A stretch of DNA of 64,000 nt, taken from Teichococcus wenyumeiae (lineage in GTDB: Bacteria > Pseudomonadota > Alphaproteobacteria > Acetobacterales > Acetobacteraceae). Position 1 is the first letter of the stretch. Each line of letters starts with the position of its first letter. Position numbers and translations under genes: made by a program. This document shows positions 34,560-43,258 of this stretch, one piece after another. The stretch lies in contig NZ_RFLX01000002.1 of NCBI RefSeq assembly GCF_003696345.1, positions 124,001 to 188,000 on the forward strand, given 5' to 3'. The notes below the pieces were generated by a model. That model was not told the DNA's origin, did not search any database, and saw only the letters and a program-made list of their open reading frames with translations.

Positions 34560-35915
34560 TCAGGCCGCCGCCGTTTCCGGCTCGGCCGAAAGCTCGCCCG
34601 CGGGCACTTCCTTCTCGGTGACCTTGGCCAGCTCCAGCATGAAGTCCACCACCTTCTCCTCGAAGAGCGGGGCGCGCAGGTTCTCGATGGCCTGCGGGTT
34701 CTTCTGGAAGAACTCGATCACCTGCCGCTCCTGGCCCGGATAGCGCTGGGCCTCCTGGCGCATGGCGTTGGACAGTTCTTCGTTGCTCACCTGGATGTTG
34801 TTGCTGCGGCCGATCTCGGACAGCAGCAGGCCCAGGCGGATGCGGCGCTCGGCAATGGCGCGGTACTCGGACTTCAGCGTGTCCTCGTCCTTGCCCTTGT
34901 CCTCGTCATCCAGGCGGCCGGCCTTCTGGTCGGCCTCGACGCGCTGCCAGATCTGGGCGAACTCGGCGTCCACCATGCCCTGCGGCACTTCGAAGGAAGC
35001 CTGGGCGGAGAGCGCGTCCAGCAGCTTCCGCTTCACGTTGAGGCGGGAGATCTGGTCGTATTCCTGCTGCAGCGACTCGCTGATGCGGGTCTTCAGCTCG
35101 GCCAGGTCGGCCAGGCCCAGCTTCTTGGCGAAGTCGTCGTCCACCTGGGCGGCGGCCGGCTTCTGCAGCTTCTTGGCGGTCAGCTTGAACACGGCTTCCT
35201 TGCCGGCCAGCTCGGCGGCGCCGTAATCGGCCGGGAAGGTCACGCGCACGTCGCGGGTCTCGCCGACATTGATGCCTTCCAGACCCTCGGCGAAGCCGGG
35301 GATGAAGCCGGCGCCGCCGATCTCGACCGGCATGTCGGTGCCCGTGCCGCCCTGGAAGGGCTCGGCCAGGCCACCCTCGGCGCTCTCATCGACCAGGCGA
35401 CCCTCGAAATCGGTCACCACCACGTCGCCCTGGGCGGCGGGGCGGGTTTCCGTCACGTCTTCCATCTGGCGGTTGCGGGAGGCGATGCCCTCGATGGCCT
35501 TGGTGACTTCCTCGTCACCCACCTTGGTCACCGGCTTCTCCAGCTCGATGCCGGAGAAATCGGGCAGCGGGATCTCGGGCAGCTGCTCCAGCTCGATGGT
35601 GAACTCCAGGTCGGAGCCTTCCTCGAACTTCAGGTTGTCGATCTTGGGCTGCATCGCGGGGCGCAGGCCGCGCTCCTCGATCACGGAACGGGCGGCGGAC
35701 TGCACCTGCTCGTCCAGCACCTCACCCATCACCGCCGCGCCGAAGCGCTGCTTCACCACGGAAGACGGCACCTTACCCGGGCGGAAGCCCGGAAGGCGGA
35801 GGTCCTTGGACAGCGCGGCCAAGCGCTTGTCGCGCGCCACGGCGATATCCGCCGCCGGAACCACCACGGAAAAGCCCCGCTTCAGCCCCTCGGCTGCCTG
35901 TTCGGTCACCTGCAT
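34560..35915 (-). CDS. tig: Trigger factor
   Basis: A 451-residue ribosome-bound chaperone and peptidyl-prolyl isomerase. The ribosome-docking loop is seen at LPGFRPGKVPSSVV (signature GFRxGxxP), followed by the FKBP-type domain around residues 150-240 (GDVVVTDFEGRLVD, FIPGFAEGLEGINVGETRDV) and the helical chaperone domain. The start used is the ATG at 35915; a GTG three codons upstream (35924) sits better behind the AGGAG ribosome site and could be the real one. Heads the tig-clpP-clpX-lon series. Confidence 0.95.
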   Translation of the reverse strand: MQVTEQAAEGLKRGFSVVVPAADIAVARDKRLAALSKDLRLPGFRPGKVPSSVVKQRFGAAVMGEVLDEQVQSAARSVIEERGLRPAMQPKIDNLKFEEGSDLEFTIELEQLPEIPLPDFSGIELEKPVTKVGDEEVTKAIEGIASRNRQMEDVTETRPAAQGDVVVTDFEGRLVDESAEGGLAEPFQGGTGTDMPVEIGGAGFIPGFAEGLEGINVGETRDVRVTFPADYGAAELAGKEAVFKLTAKKLQKPAAAQVDDDFAKKLGLADLAELKTRISESLQQEYDQISRLNVKRKLLDALSAQASFEVPQGMVDAEFAQIWQRVEADQKAGRLDDEDKGKDEDTLKSEYRAIAERRIRLGLLLSEIGRSNNIQVSNEELSNAMRQEAQRYPGQERQVIEFFQKNPQAIENLRAPLFEEKVVDFMLELAKVTEKEVPAGELSAEPETAAA

Positions 35916-35969
35916 CGTCGCCACACCTGCTCCTGAAACCAGTCTAATGAAAGCCGCCGGCGGCGTTGA

Positions 35970-36054
35970 TGGTGCGGGCGGAGGGACTTGAACCCCCACG
36001 GCTTGCGCCACTGGAACCTAAATCCAGCGTGTCTGCCAATTCCACCACGCCCGC
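35970..36054 (-). tRNA. tRNA-Leu (anticodon TAG)
   Basis: An 85-nt class II tRNA on the minus strand: acceptor GCGGGCG/CGCCCGC, anticodon stem CTGGA/TCCAG around TTTAGGT giving TAG, a long variable arm (TGGCGCAAGCCGT) and T arm GGGTTCAAGTCCC. CCA is encoded. It lies upstream of tig, in the same direction. Confidence 0.96.
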
Positions 36055-36182
36055 GCGCTCGACGCCGGCAAGTCGTATGAGCCGGCGCGTTTAGCGCAGC
36101 GGGGCCGGCATTGAAAGGGCTTCACCCCTTGCGGCGGCGCGGCGGCCCCGTCATGCATCGACCTGTCCTGCCCGAGGTCCGC

Positions 36183-37382
36183 ATGAGCGACACCGCCGAA
36201 ACCCCCGCCCTCACCTCGCCATACGAGGCCCTGCCGCCGCGCATGCGCGGCATGTCGGTGAACCAGATCGCCGAGATCGCCGACATGGCGCGGGAAGATC
36301 CCGAGGTCATCAAGCTCTGGATCGGCGAGGGCGACCTGCCGACGCCGCCCTTCGTGGTGGAGGCCGCCGAGGCCGCCATGCGGGCCGGCCAGACCCGCTA
36401 CACCTATTCCCAGGGCCTGCCCCGGCTGCGCCAGGCGCTGGCCGACTACCACCAGCGCCACTGGGGCGTGGAGGTGGCGCCGGACCGCTTCGCCATCACC
36501 GCCGGCGGCATGAATGCCATCATGCAGGCCATGCAGGCGACGCTGAGCCCGGGCGACGAGGTCATCATCCCCGGCCCGCACTGGCCCAACCTGGCCGCCA
36601 CCGTGAATGTCTGCGGCGCCGTGCCGGTCACGGTGCCGCTGCGCCGCGGCGCCGATGGCGGCTTCAGCCTGGAGCTGGCGGATATCGAGGCCGCCATCAC
36701 CCCCCGCACCCGGATGGTGGCGATCTGCTCGCCCTCCAACCCCACCGGCTGGGTGATGCCCAAGGGTGAGATGATCGCGCTGCGCGACCTGGTGCGCGCC
36801 CGCGACCTCTGGCTGCTGTCGGACGAGGTCTACAACCACTTCACCTACGGCAACGCCATCGCGCCCTCTTTCCTGGAGCTCTGCGAGCCGGACGAGAAGC
36901 TGCTGGTCACCAACACCTTCTCCAAGAACTGGGCGATGACGGGCTGGCGCGCCGGCTGGATCGTGGTGCCGGAAGGGCTGAGCGGCACCTTCGCCAGCCT
37001 CTGCCAATACAACACCACCTCCATCCCGACCTTTATCCAGTATGCCTGCATCGCGGCGCTGGACCAGGGCGACGACTTCATCCGCACCATGGTGGCCCGC
37101 TGCCGGGAAAGCCGGCGGATCTTCTGCGAGGGGCTGGGCGCCATCCCGGGCATCCGCCTCCAGCCGCCGGAAGGCTCCTTCTACCTGATGTTCTCGGTGG
37201 ACGGGGAAACCGACAGCCGCGCCCTGGCCATCCGCATCCTGCGGGAGGCCAAGGTCGGCCTCGCCCCCGGCACCGCCTTTGGCGACGACCCCGACGGCAA
37301 GCTGCGGCTCTGCTTCGCCATCTCCCCGGGGCTGGCCGAGCAGGCGATGGAGCGGCTTTCGGCCTTCTTCCGCCGGGGCTGA
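36183..37382 (+). CDS. Pyridoxal-phosphate-dependent aminotransferase (class I/II)
   Basis: A 399-residue fold-type I aminotransferase of the aspartate/aromatic group. PLP-binding Lys is K248 (NTFSKNWAMTGWRAGW), the cofactor Asp D214 lies in LLSDEVYNHF, and PSNPTGWV carries the substrate-side Asn. The ATG at 36183 follows GAGGTCC; an earlier in-frame start at 36111 adds a non-conserved leader. It is transcribed away from tRNA-Leu, alone. The substrate cannot be set from sequence; an aspartate or alanine/valine-pyruvate type activity is possible. Confidence 0.88.
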   Translation: MSDTAETPALTSPYEALPPRMRGMSVNQIAEIADMAREDPEVIKLWIGEGDLPTPPFVVEAAEAAMRAGQTRYTYSQGLPRLRQALADYHQRHWGVEVAPDRFAITAGGMNAIMQAMQATLSPGDEVIIPGPHWPNLAATVNVCGAVPVTVPLRRGADGGFSLELADIEAAITPRTRMVAICSPSNPTGWVMPKGEMIALRDLVRARDLWLLSDEVYNHFTYGNAIAPSFLELCEPDEKLLVTNTFSKNWAMTGWRAGWIVVPEGLSGTFASLCQYNTTSIPTFIQYACIAALDQGDDFIRTMVARCRESRRIFCEGLGAIPGIRLQPPEGSFYLMFSVDGETDSRALAIRILREAKVGLAPGTAFGDDPDGKLRLCFAISPGLAEQAMERLSAFFRRG

Positions 37383-37519
37383 ACGTCCACGCAAGCTTCT
37401 GGCACGGACGGCGGCAGGCACCGCCGCCCGTGCCGCCCGCGTGAACGCGGGTTTGAATTCCCTTTGGCCGATCCCGCGCGCAAACATTAACAATAGTCAA
37501 TCGAAGCGGGAGCCGTGCC

Positions 37520-38350
37520 ATGAATGTCTCCACGCCTTCCTCGCCACCCGACTTCACCGCCCTCAAGCAACGGCAGCAGGCCAACTGGGCCTCGGGCGAC
37601 TACGCGGTCATTGGCGTCACCCTGCAGATCGTCGGCGAGCAGCTCTGCGAGGCGGTTGACCTGCGCAGCGGAGAGCGGGTGCTCGATGTCGCGGGCGGCA
37701 ATGGCAATGCCAGCCTCGCCGCCGCGCGCCGCTTCGCCGAGGTGACCTGCACCGACTACGTGCCAGCCCTGCTGGAGCGTGCCCGCCTCCGCGCCGAGGC
37801 GGACCACCTGCCCATGCAGGTGCAGACCGCCGATGCCGAGGCCCTGCCCTTCCCCGATGCCAGCTTCGACGTGGTGCTCTCCACCTTCGGCGTCATGTTC
37901 ACCCCGGACCAGGAGAAGGCGGCGGCGGAAATGGCCCGCGTCTGCCGCCCGGGCGGGCGGATCGGCCTGGCCAACTGGACGCCAGGCAGCTTCGTGGGCC
38001 GGTTGTTCCAGTTGCTGGGCCGCTTCCTGCCGCCGCCGGCCGGTGTCCGCTCCCCGGCCCTCTGGGGCACGGAGGGAAGGCTGAACGAGCTCTTCCCCCG
38101 CGCCACCATCACCAGCGCCACGCGGCGCTTCAACTTCCGCTACCGCTCGGCGGAGCATTGGATCGAGGTCTTCCGCACCTATTACGGCCCGGTCCACAAG
38201 GCCTTCCTGGCCCTGGATGCCGAGAAGCAGGCGGCGCTGGAGGAAGGCATCGGCGAGCTGATCGCCCGCTGCCAGCTCGATGACGGCCCGGGCCTGGTGC
38301 TGCCTTCGGAATACCTGGAAGTGGTGGTGCGGCCAGCCCGGATGAGCTGA
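37520..38350 (+). CDS. Class I SAM-dependent methyltransferase
   Basis: A 276-residue soluble methyltransferase of the UbiE/Methyltransf_11 type. Motif I is VLDVAGGNGNAS at 54-65; a typical acidic post-I region (CTDYVPALLERAR), motif II ADAEALPFPDASFDVVLSTFG and LANWTPGSFVGRLFQLL follow. No signal or membrane segment. It follows the aminotransferase by 137 nt and converges on the AceE-like gene with 10 nt between stops. The acceptor is unknown; the middle FQLLGRFLPPP region is shared by many uncharacterised relatives. Confidence 0.85.
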   Translation: MNVSTPSSPPDFTALKQRQQANWASGDYAVIGVTLQIVGEQLCEAVDLRSGERVLDVAGGNGNASLAAARRFAEVTCTDYVPALLERARLRAEADHLPMQVQTADAEALPFPDASFDVVLSTFGVMFTPDQEKAAAEMARVCRPGGRIGLANWTPGSFVGRLFQLLGRFLPPPAGVRSPALWGTEGRLNELFPRATITSATRRFNFRYRSAEHWIEVFRTYYGPVHKAFLALDAEKQAALEEGIGELIARCQLDDGPGLVLPSEYLEVVVRPARMS

Positions 38351-38360
38351 CCGCCGCCGT

Positions 38361-40760
38361 TCAGCCGCCCAGCAGGGCCTGGGCGCAGGCGTCGAGGATG
38401 GCGCTCTCGTCCAGGGCGTATTCCCGGTACAGGTCGGGGATGTCGCCCGACTGGCCGAAGCGGTCCACGCCCAGCGGCACCACCCGCTGGCCCCGCACCG
38501 CACCCAGCCAGCCATGCGCCGCCGGATGGCCATCCAGCACCGAGACAATGGCCGCCCCCGGCGCCAGCGGCGCCAGCAGTTGCTCGATATGCGAGGGCGC
38601 CGCGCCGGGTCCCTGCCGCGCCTGCCGCCGCGAGGCCAGCCAGCCGGCATGCAGCCGGTCCGGGCTGGTGACGGCCAGCAGGCCCGCGCCCGGTTCCTCG
38701 GCCCGCAGTTCCTCGAAGGCCGCCATGGCTTCCGGCGCCACCGGCCCCTGGTAGGCGATGGCGATGCGTGCGCCCGGCGCCGGCGGCACGGCCCAATAGC
38801 CGCCGGCGATCACCGCCGCCGGGTCCAGCTTCCGCTCCGGCTGCGCCAGACCACGGGTGGAGAGCCGCAGCCAGACCGCCGAGCCATCCGGCTTCTGCAT
38901 ATGCTCGAAGGCCCAGCGCAGCAGGATGGCCAGTTCATCCGCATGGGCGGGCTCGTAGCTGGCCAGCCGGTCCTGCGCCATGCCGATCAGGGGCGTGTTG
39001 AAGCTCTGGTGCTGCCCGCCCTCGGGCGCCAGCGTCAGGCCGGAGGGGGTGGAGACCAGCAGGAAGCGCGCATCCTGGTAGCAGGCATAGATCAGCGCAT
39101 CGAGGCCGCGGTTGACGAAGGGATCATAGACCGTACCCACCGGCAGCAGCCGCCCGCCATGCATCCGGTCCGCGAGTCCGAGCGCGCCCAGCAGCAGAAA
39201 CAGGTTCTGCTCGGCGATGCCCAGCTCGATATGCTGCCCCTCCGGCGACATGCCCCAGCGCTGGGCGCTGGCCAGCTTGGCATCGCGGAAGACATCGTTC
39301 TTCAGGTGGCGGTCGAAGACACCGCGCCGGTTCACCCAGGGGCCGAGATTGGTGGAAACCGTCACGTCCGGGCTGGTGGTGACGATGCGCTCGGCCAGCG
39401 CTTCCGCCTCCCCGCCCCGGCCGATCCCGGCCAGCAATTCCCCGAAGGCAGATTGGGTGGAGAGGGTGCGGCCTTCCGGCACGCGCGGCACCGGCAGGCT
39501 GGCCGGCACCGGCACGACGGGGGCGGAAAGGCTGCGGCCTTCCGGCGTCAGCGGGCTGGCGAAGGGCACCGCGTGCAGGAAGGCCTCCAGTTCCGCTTCC
39601 GGCAGGTCCAAGCCCTCGAAGCGGTCCCATTCATGGCCAGGGCGGATGCGCATGCCTTGCCGGAAGGCCTCCATCTGCTCCCTGGTCATCAGCCCGGCAT
39701 GGTTGTCCTTGTGCCCGGCGAAGGGCAGGCCCATGCCCTTCACGGTATAAGCGATGAAGCAGGTGGGCTGGTCCCCGGCGGCATCCTGGTCGCGGAAGGC
39801 TTCCTCCAGCGTCTCCACGTCATGCCCGGCAAGGTTGGTCATCAGGGCGCCGAGTTCCTCGTCGTCCAGCGGGTCGATGATGGCGCGGAAGCCCTCGTCC
39901 CGCCCCAGCTCCGCCAGCAGCGCCCGCCGCCAGGCGGCACCGCCCTGGAAGGTCAGCGCGGAGTAGAGGCTGTTGGGGCAGTCGTCGATCCAGCGGCGCA
40001 GCGCCTCCCCGCCCGGCCGGGCGAAGGCGGCCTGCAGCTTGCGGCCGTATTTCAGGGTGACGACATTCCAGCCCATGTCGCGGAACAGCCCCTCGATGCG
40101 GCCGAAGAGGCGGTCGGGCACCACGCTGTCCAGGCTCTGGCGGTTGTAGTCCACCACCCACCAGACATCGCGCACATCGTGCTTCCAGCCCTCCAGCAGG
40201 GCCTCGTAGATATTGCCCTCGTCCAGCTCGGCATCGCCCACGATGGCGACGTGGCGGCCGCGCGGCATGCCTTCCCGCCCCAGCTTGTGCAGGTGGACAT
40301 AGTCCTGCACCAGGCTGGCGAAGCTGGTCATGGCCACGCCGAGGCCGACGGAGCCGGTGGAGAAATCCACCTCCGCTCCGTCCTTCACCCGGCTCGGATA
40401 GGGCTGGATGCCGCCGAACTGCCGCAGCGTCGCCAGCTTCTCCCGCTGTTGCCGCCCCAGCAGGTAATTCACGGCATGGAAGACCGGCCCCGCATGCGGC
40501 TTCACCGCCACCCGGTCCTGCGGCCGCAGGATGCCGAAATACAGCGCCGCCATGATGGACACACAGGAAGCGGAGGAAGCCTGGTGCCCGCCCACCTTCA
40601 GCCCATCGCGGTTGGGGCGGATATGGTTGGCATGGTGGATGGTCCAGGCCGAGAGCCAGAGCAGCTTCCGCTCCAGCGCCTTGAGCAGGGCGAGGCGCCG
40701 CGCCGGGCTTTCGGTCTGAAGGAGGGCCTGCGGCTCCGGCGTGATATCCATGGTGAACAT
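38361..40760 (-). CDS. AceE/transketolase-like thiamine diphosphate enzyme (orphan E1)
   Basis: A 799-residue homodimeric-type E1, closest in style to pyruvate dehydrogenase AceE and its MdeB-like relatives. The thiamine diphosphate motif is G175-D176-A-E-L-D-E with N206 (VVDYNRQSLDSVV), and the cofactor glutamate is E517 (HIELGIAEQN). The C-terminal LGVDRFGQSGD block parallels the end of AceE. It is about 90 residues shorter than E. coli AceE and seems to lack the N-terminal lipoyl-E2-docking segment. No E2 or E3 is adjacent, so the acceptor and 2-oxo acid are unknown. The start is the first ATG; one three codons later (40751) has better ribosome-site spacing. Confidence 0.78.
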   Translation of the reverse strand: MFTMDITPEPQALLQTESPARRLALLKALERKLLWLSAWTIHHANHIRPNRDGLKVGGHQASSASCVSIMAALYFGILRPQDRVAVKPHAGPVFHAVNYLLGRQQREKLATLRQFGGIQPYPSRVKDGAEVDFSTGSVGLGVAMTSFASLVQDYVHLHKLGREGMPRGRHVAIVGDAELDEGNIYEALLEGWKHDVRDVWWVVDYNRQSLDSVVPDRLFGRIEGLFRDMGWNVVTLKYGRKLQAAFARPGGEALRRWIDDCPNSLYSALTFQGGAAWRRALLAELGRDEGFRAIIDPLDDEELGALMTNLAGHDVETLEEAFRDQDAAGDQPTCFIAYTVKGMGLPFAGHKDNHAGLMTREQMEAFRQGMRIRPGHEWDRFEGLDLPEAELEAFLHAVPFASPLTPEGRSLSAPVVPVPASLPVPRVPEGRTLSTQSAFGELLAGIGRGGEAEALAERIVTTSPDVTVSTNLGPWVNRRGVFDRHLKNDVFRDAKLASAQRWGMSPEGQHIELGIAEQNLFLLLGALGLADRMHGGRLLPVGTVYDPFVNRGLDALIYACYQDARFLLVSTPSGLTLAPEGGQHQSFNTPLIGMAQDRLASYEPAHADELAILLRWAFEHMQKPDGSAVWLRLSTRGLAQPERKLDPAAVIAGGYWAVPPAPGARIAIAYQGPVAPEAMAAFEELRAEEPGAGLLAVTSPDRLHAGWLASRRQARQGPGAAPSHIEQLLAPLAPGAAIVSVLDGHPAAHGWLGAVRGQRVVPLGVDRFGQSGDIPDLYREYALDESAILDACAQALLGG

Positions 40761-40887
40761 TTCCCTCGCGCGGCCTTGCTGGACCGTCGTTTCTGCGAAG
40801 GAAGCCTAGAGGAAGCGAAAACACGGGGGAAAGCCGTTCTCCGCTGCGGCGGTCCGCCTCACTCCCTTTTTTTGTTCCGGCGCCCGG

Positions 40888-41808
40888 CTAATGCCCCTGC
40901 AAGAGCCCTTCCCGCCTGAAGGACAGGTGGCGCCCGTTGCCGATGATCAGGTGGTCATGCACCACCACGGACAGCACGGCGCCGGCCGCCATGATCTCGC
41001 CCGTCATGTCGATATCGGCGCGGGAGGGCGTCGGGTCGCCGCTGGGGTGGTTGTGGACCAGGATCAGCGCCGTGGCATGCAGCTCCAGCGCGCGCTTGAC
41101 CACCTCACGCGGGTAGACGGGCGTGTGGTTGACGGTGCCGCGCGCCTGCGCCTCGTCCGCAATCAGCCGATTCTTGGAATCCAGGAAGAGGATGCGGAAC
41201 TGCTCGATCTTCTCGCGCGCGAGCGCCGCGTTCAGGTAGTCCATCAGCCGGTCCCAGTTGTTCAGGACGGGCTTCTCCATCACCTCCGCCCGCGCCAGCC
41301 GCAGCGCGGCATCCTGCACCAGCTTGATGGCCGTCACGCTGTGCTCGCCCAGGCCCGGCGTTTCCAGCAGGTCCTTCTGCGGCGCCGTCAGCACATTGGC
41401 GAAGGAGCCGTAGCGGTTGATCAGCGCCTTCGCGAGCGGCTTGGTGTCGCCCTTCTTGAAGGCAAAGAAGAGCAGCATCTCCAGCAGCTCGTAATCCGCC
41501 AGCGCGCCGGGGCCGCGTTCCAGCAGCTTCTCACGCATCCGGCTGCGGTGGCCATGCGGGCCGGTGCTGGCGAAGGGCAGGTCCTCCCCTTCCTCCAGGC
41601 GGCGGGAGGAACCGCCGGTCCAGATCGCCCGGCCCCGCCGGCGCGGGCTGGACTGCATCAATTCCGGGTCGTGAAGCTCGATCTGCGCGCGGTCCTCGGC
41701 GAAGCCCCGGCGCGGGGTGCCATCGGGGACAGGCCGGTAGAGCGGCCGCTTCGGCTTCGGCCGCAGGCCAAGGCTGGCCAGCCCCTGACTCAATCGCGTC
41801 AGCCACAT
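40888..41808 (-). CDS. radC: RadC family JAB1/MPN-domain protein
   Basis: A RadC-type protein, long called a DNA repair protein though its biochemical role is doubtful. It has an N-terminal helix-hairpin-helix region ([34 protein letters not shown]) and a C-terminal metal-binding JAMM motif H252-x-H254[11 protein letters not shown]265 (numbered from 41808). The start is uncertain: 41808 (306 residues), 41868 or 41658 are all in frame, and the first 80 residues are basic and poorly conserved. It is upstream of the AceE-like gene in the same direction with 127 nt between. Confidence 0.9.
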   Translation of the reverse strand: MWLTRLSQGLASLGLRPKPKRPLYRPVPDGTPRRGFAEDRAQIELHDPELMQSSPRRRGRAIWTGGSSRRLEEGEDLPFASTGPHGHRSRMREKLLERGPGALADYELLEMLLFFAFKKGDTKPLAKALINRYGSFANVLTAPQKDLLETPGLGEHSVTAIKLVQDAALRLARAEVMEKPVLNNWDRLMDYLNAALAREKIEQFRILFLDSKNRLIADEAQARGTVNHTPVYPREVVKRALELHATALILVHNHPSGDPTPSRADIDMTGEIMAAGAVLSVVVHDHLIIGNGRHLSFRREGLLQGH

Positions 41809-41932
41809 GCCCGGCGTCTTCCCTTCTGGCGACGTTGCGCCGCGCCTTGGGCACGGCGACAACATCATTCCCGGGCGTTAACCATTCAGCAAGGCTGAAA
41901 TCACGTAACCGTGAGGATTGCCGCCAGCGCCC

Positions 41933-43258
41933 TCAGGCGCCGGCCAGCGTCATGCCGTCCACGCGCAGCGTCGGCGCATCGACACCGCGGCGGAACCGCA
42001 GGTCATCCGCCGCCGCCATGTGGAGGAACATCTCCTTCAGGTTGCCGGCGATGGTGACGCCGGCCGCCGCTTCCGCCAGTTCCCCCCGGCGGATCATGAA
42101 GCCCGAGGCGCCACGGCTGTAGTCGCCGGTGACGGCATTGACGCTGCTGCCCATCATCTCGGTGACATAGAAGCCTTCCTCCACATCGCTCATCAGCGCG
42201 GCGGGGGACACGGTGCCGGGTTCCAGCCACAGGTTGGTGGTGGCGGGCGAAGGCGGGCCGGAAATGCCCCGGCTGGCATGGCCGGTGGAGCGCAGCCCGA
42301 GCTGCCGGGCGGAGCGCCAGTCCAGCACCCAGCTCCGCAGCACGCCATCCTCCACCAGCGCCAAGCCCTCGCCGGGCATCCCCTCGCCATCGAAGGGGCG
42401 GGAGCGGAGGCCACGGCGGCGCAGCGGGTCGTCCCGCACCGTCAGGCCGGCGGCCAGCACGCGCTCCCCCATGCGGTCGCGCAGGAAGGAGGTGCCGCGC
42501 GCCACGGCCGCACCATTCAGCGCCGCCGTCAGATGCCCGAGCAGCGAGCCCGCCACGCGCGGGTCATAGATCACCGTCAGGCGGCGGGAGGCCGGGCGGG
42601 TCGGGTTCAGCCGCCGCACCGCGCGTTCCCCGGCGCTGCGGCCGAGGCTGGCGGCATCCTCCAGGTCGGCCAGATGCACGGCGACGCTGTGGTCGTAGTC
42701 GCGCTCCATCGCCGTGCCCTCCCCTGCCACGGCGGAGACGGACACGGAATGGCTGGAGCGGGCATATTCGCCCGCGAAGCCGTTGGACCCCAGGATGGCG
42801 ATGCGGGAGCGGTGGAAGCCCGCCTCGGCGCCATTGCTGTTGGTGACGCCGAGGGTGGCCAGCGCCGCTTCCTCGGCGGCGGCGGCGCGGGCCAGCAGGT
42901 CCTCGGCACCGGGCTCGGCGGGGTCGTCGAGGTCGAGGTCACGTGCCGGCACCGGCATCGCCTCCGGCAGGCCGGAGAAACGGTCCTCCGGCACCGCGCG
43001 GGCCATGGCCACGGCGCGTTCCGCCAGGCCCGTGAAGCCGGCGCGGTCCGGATCGGTGGAGGAAACGATCGCCTGCCGCTTCCCCACGAAGACCCGCAGG
43101 CCGAGGTCGAAGCCCTCGGCCCTTTCGAGATGCTCGACCGCCCCCAGCCGGCGGCTGACCGAGAGCGAGGTTCCCTGCACCAGCAGCGCATCCGCCGCAT
43201 CCGCCCCCGCCGCGCGCGCGGCGGCGACCAGGGCGTCGAGCATCTCCAGACGGTTCAT
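41933..43258 (-). CDS. pmbA: TldD/PmbA family metalloprotease subunit (TldE-like)
   Basis: A 441-residue PmbA/TldE homologue. In known systems TldE forms a heterodimer with TldD, cleaving small peptides such as microcin precursors and CcdA; TldD holds the zinc site. Consistent with TldE, no HExxxH is seen here. Conserved blocks: SVSRRLGAVEHLERAEGFDLGLRVFVGKRQAIVSS (spread over 32-68) and a C-terminal NLWLEPG, GSSVNAVTGDYSRGASGFMIRRGE. It is translationally coupled (ATGA overlap) to the M16 peptidase gene. No tldD lies in the window. Confidence 0.92.
   Translation of the reverse strand: MNRLEMLDALVAAARAAGADAADALLVQGTSLSVSRRLGAVEHLERAEGFDLGLRVFVGKRQAIVSSTDPDRAGFTGLAERAVAMARAVPEDRFSGLPEAMPVPARDLDLDDPAEPGAEDLLARAAAAEEAALATLGVTNSNGAEAGFHRSRIAILGSNGFAGEYARSSHSVSVSAVAGEGTAMERDYDHSVAVHLADLEDAASLGRSAGERAVRRLNPTRPASRRLTVIYDPRVAGSLLGHLTAALNGAAVARGTSFLRDRMGERVLAAGLTVRDDPLRRRGLRSRPFDGEGMPGEGLALVEDGVLRSWVLDWRSARQLGLRSTGHASRGISGPPSPATTNLWLEPGTVSPAALMSDVEEGFYVTEMMGSSVNAVTGDYSRGASGFMIRRGELAEAAAGVTIAGNLKEMFLHMAAADDLRFRRGVDAPTLRVDGMTLAGA

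Noticed and set aside
38514-40919. An 801-codon plus-strand frame opposite the AceE-like gene
   Set aside because: Antisense shadow; the minus-strand protein shows thiamine-enzyme motifs along its entire length.
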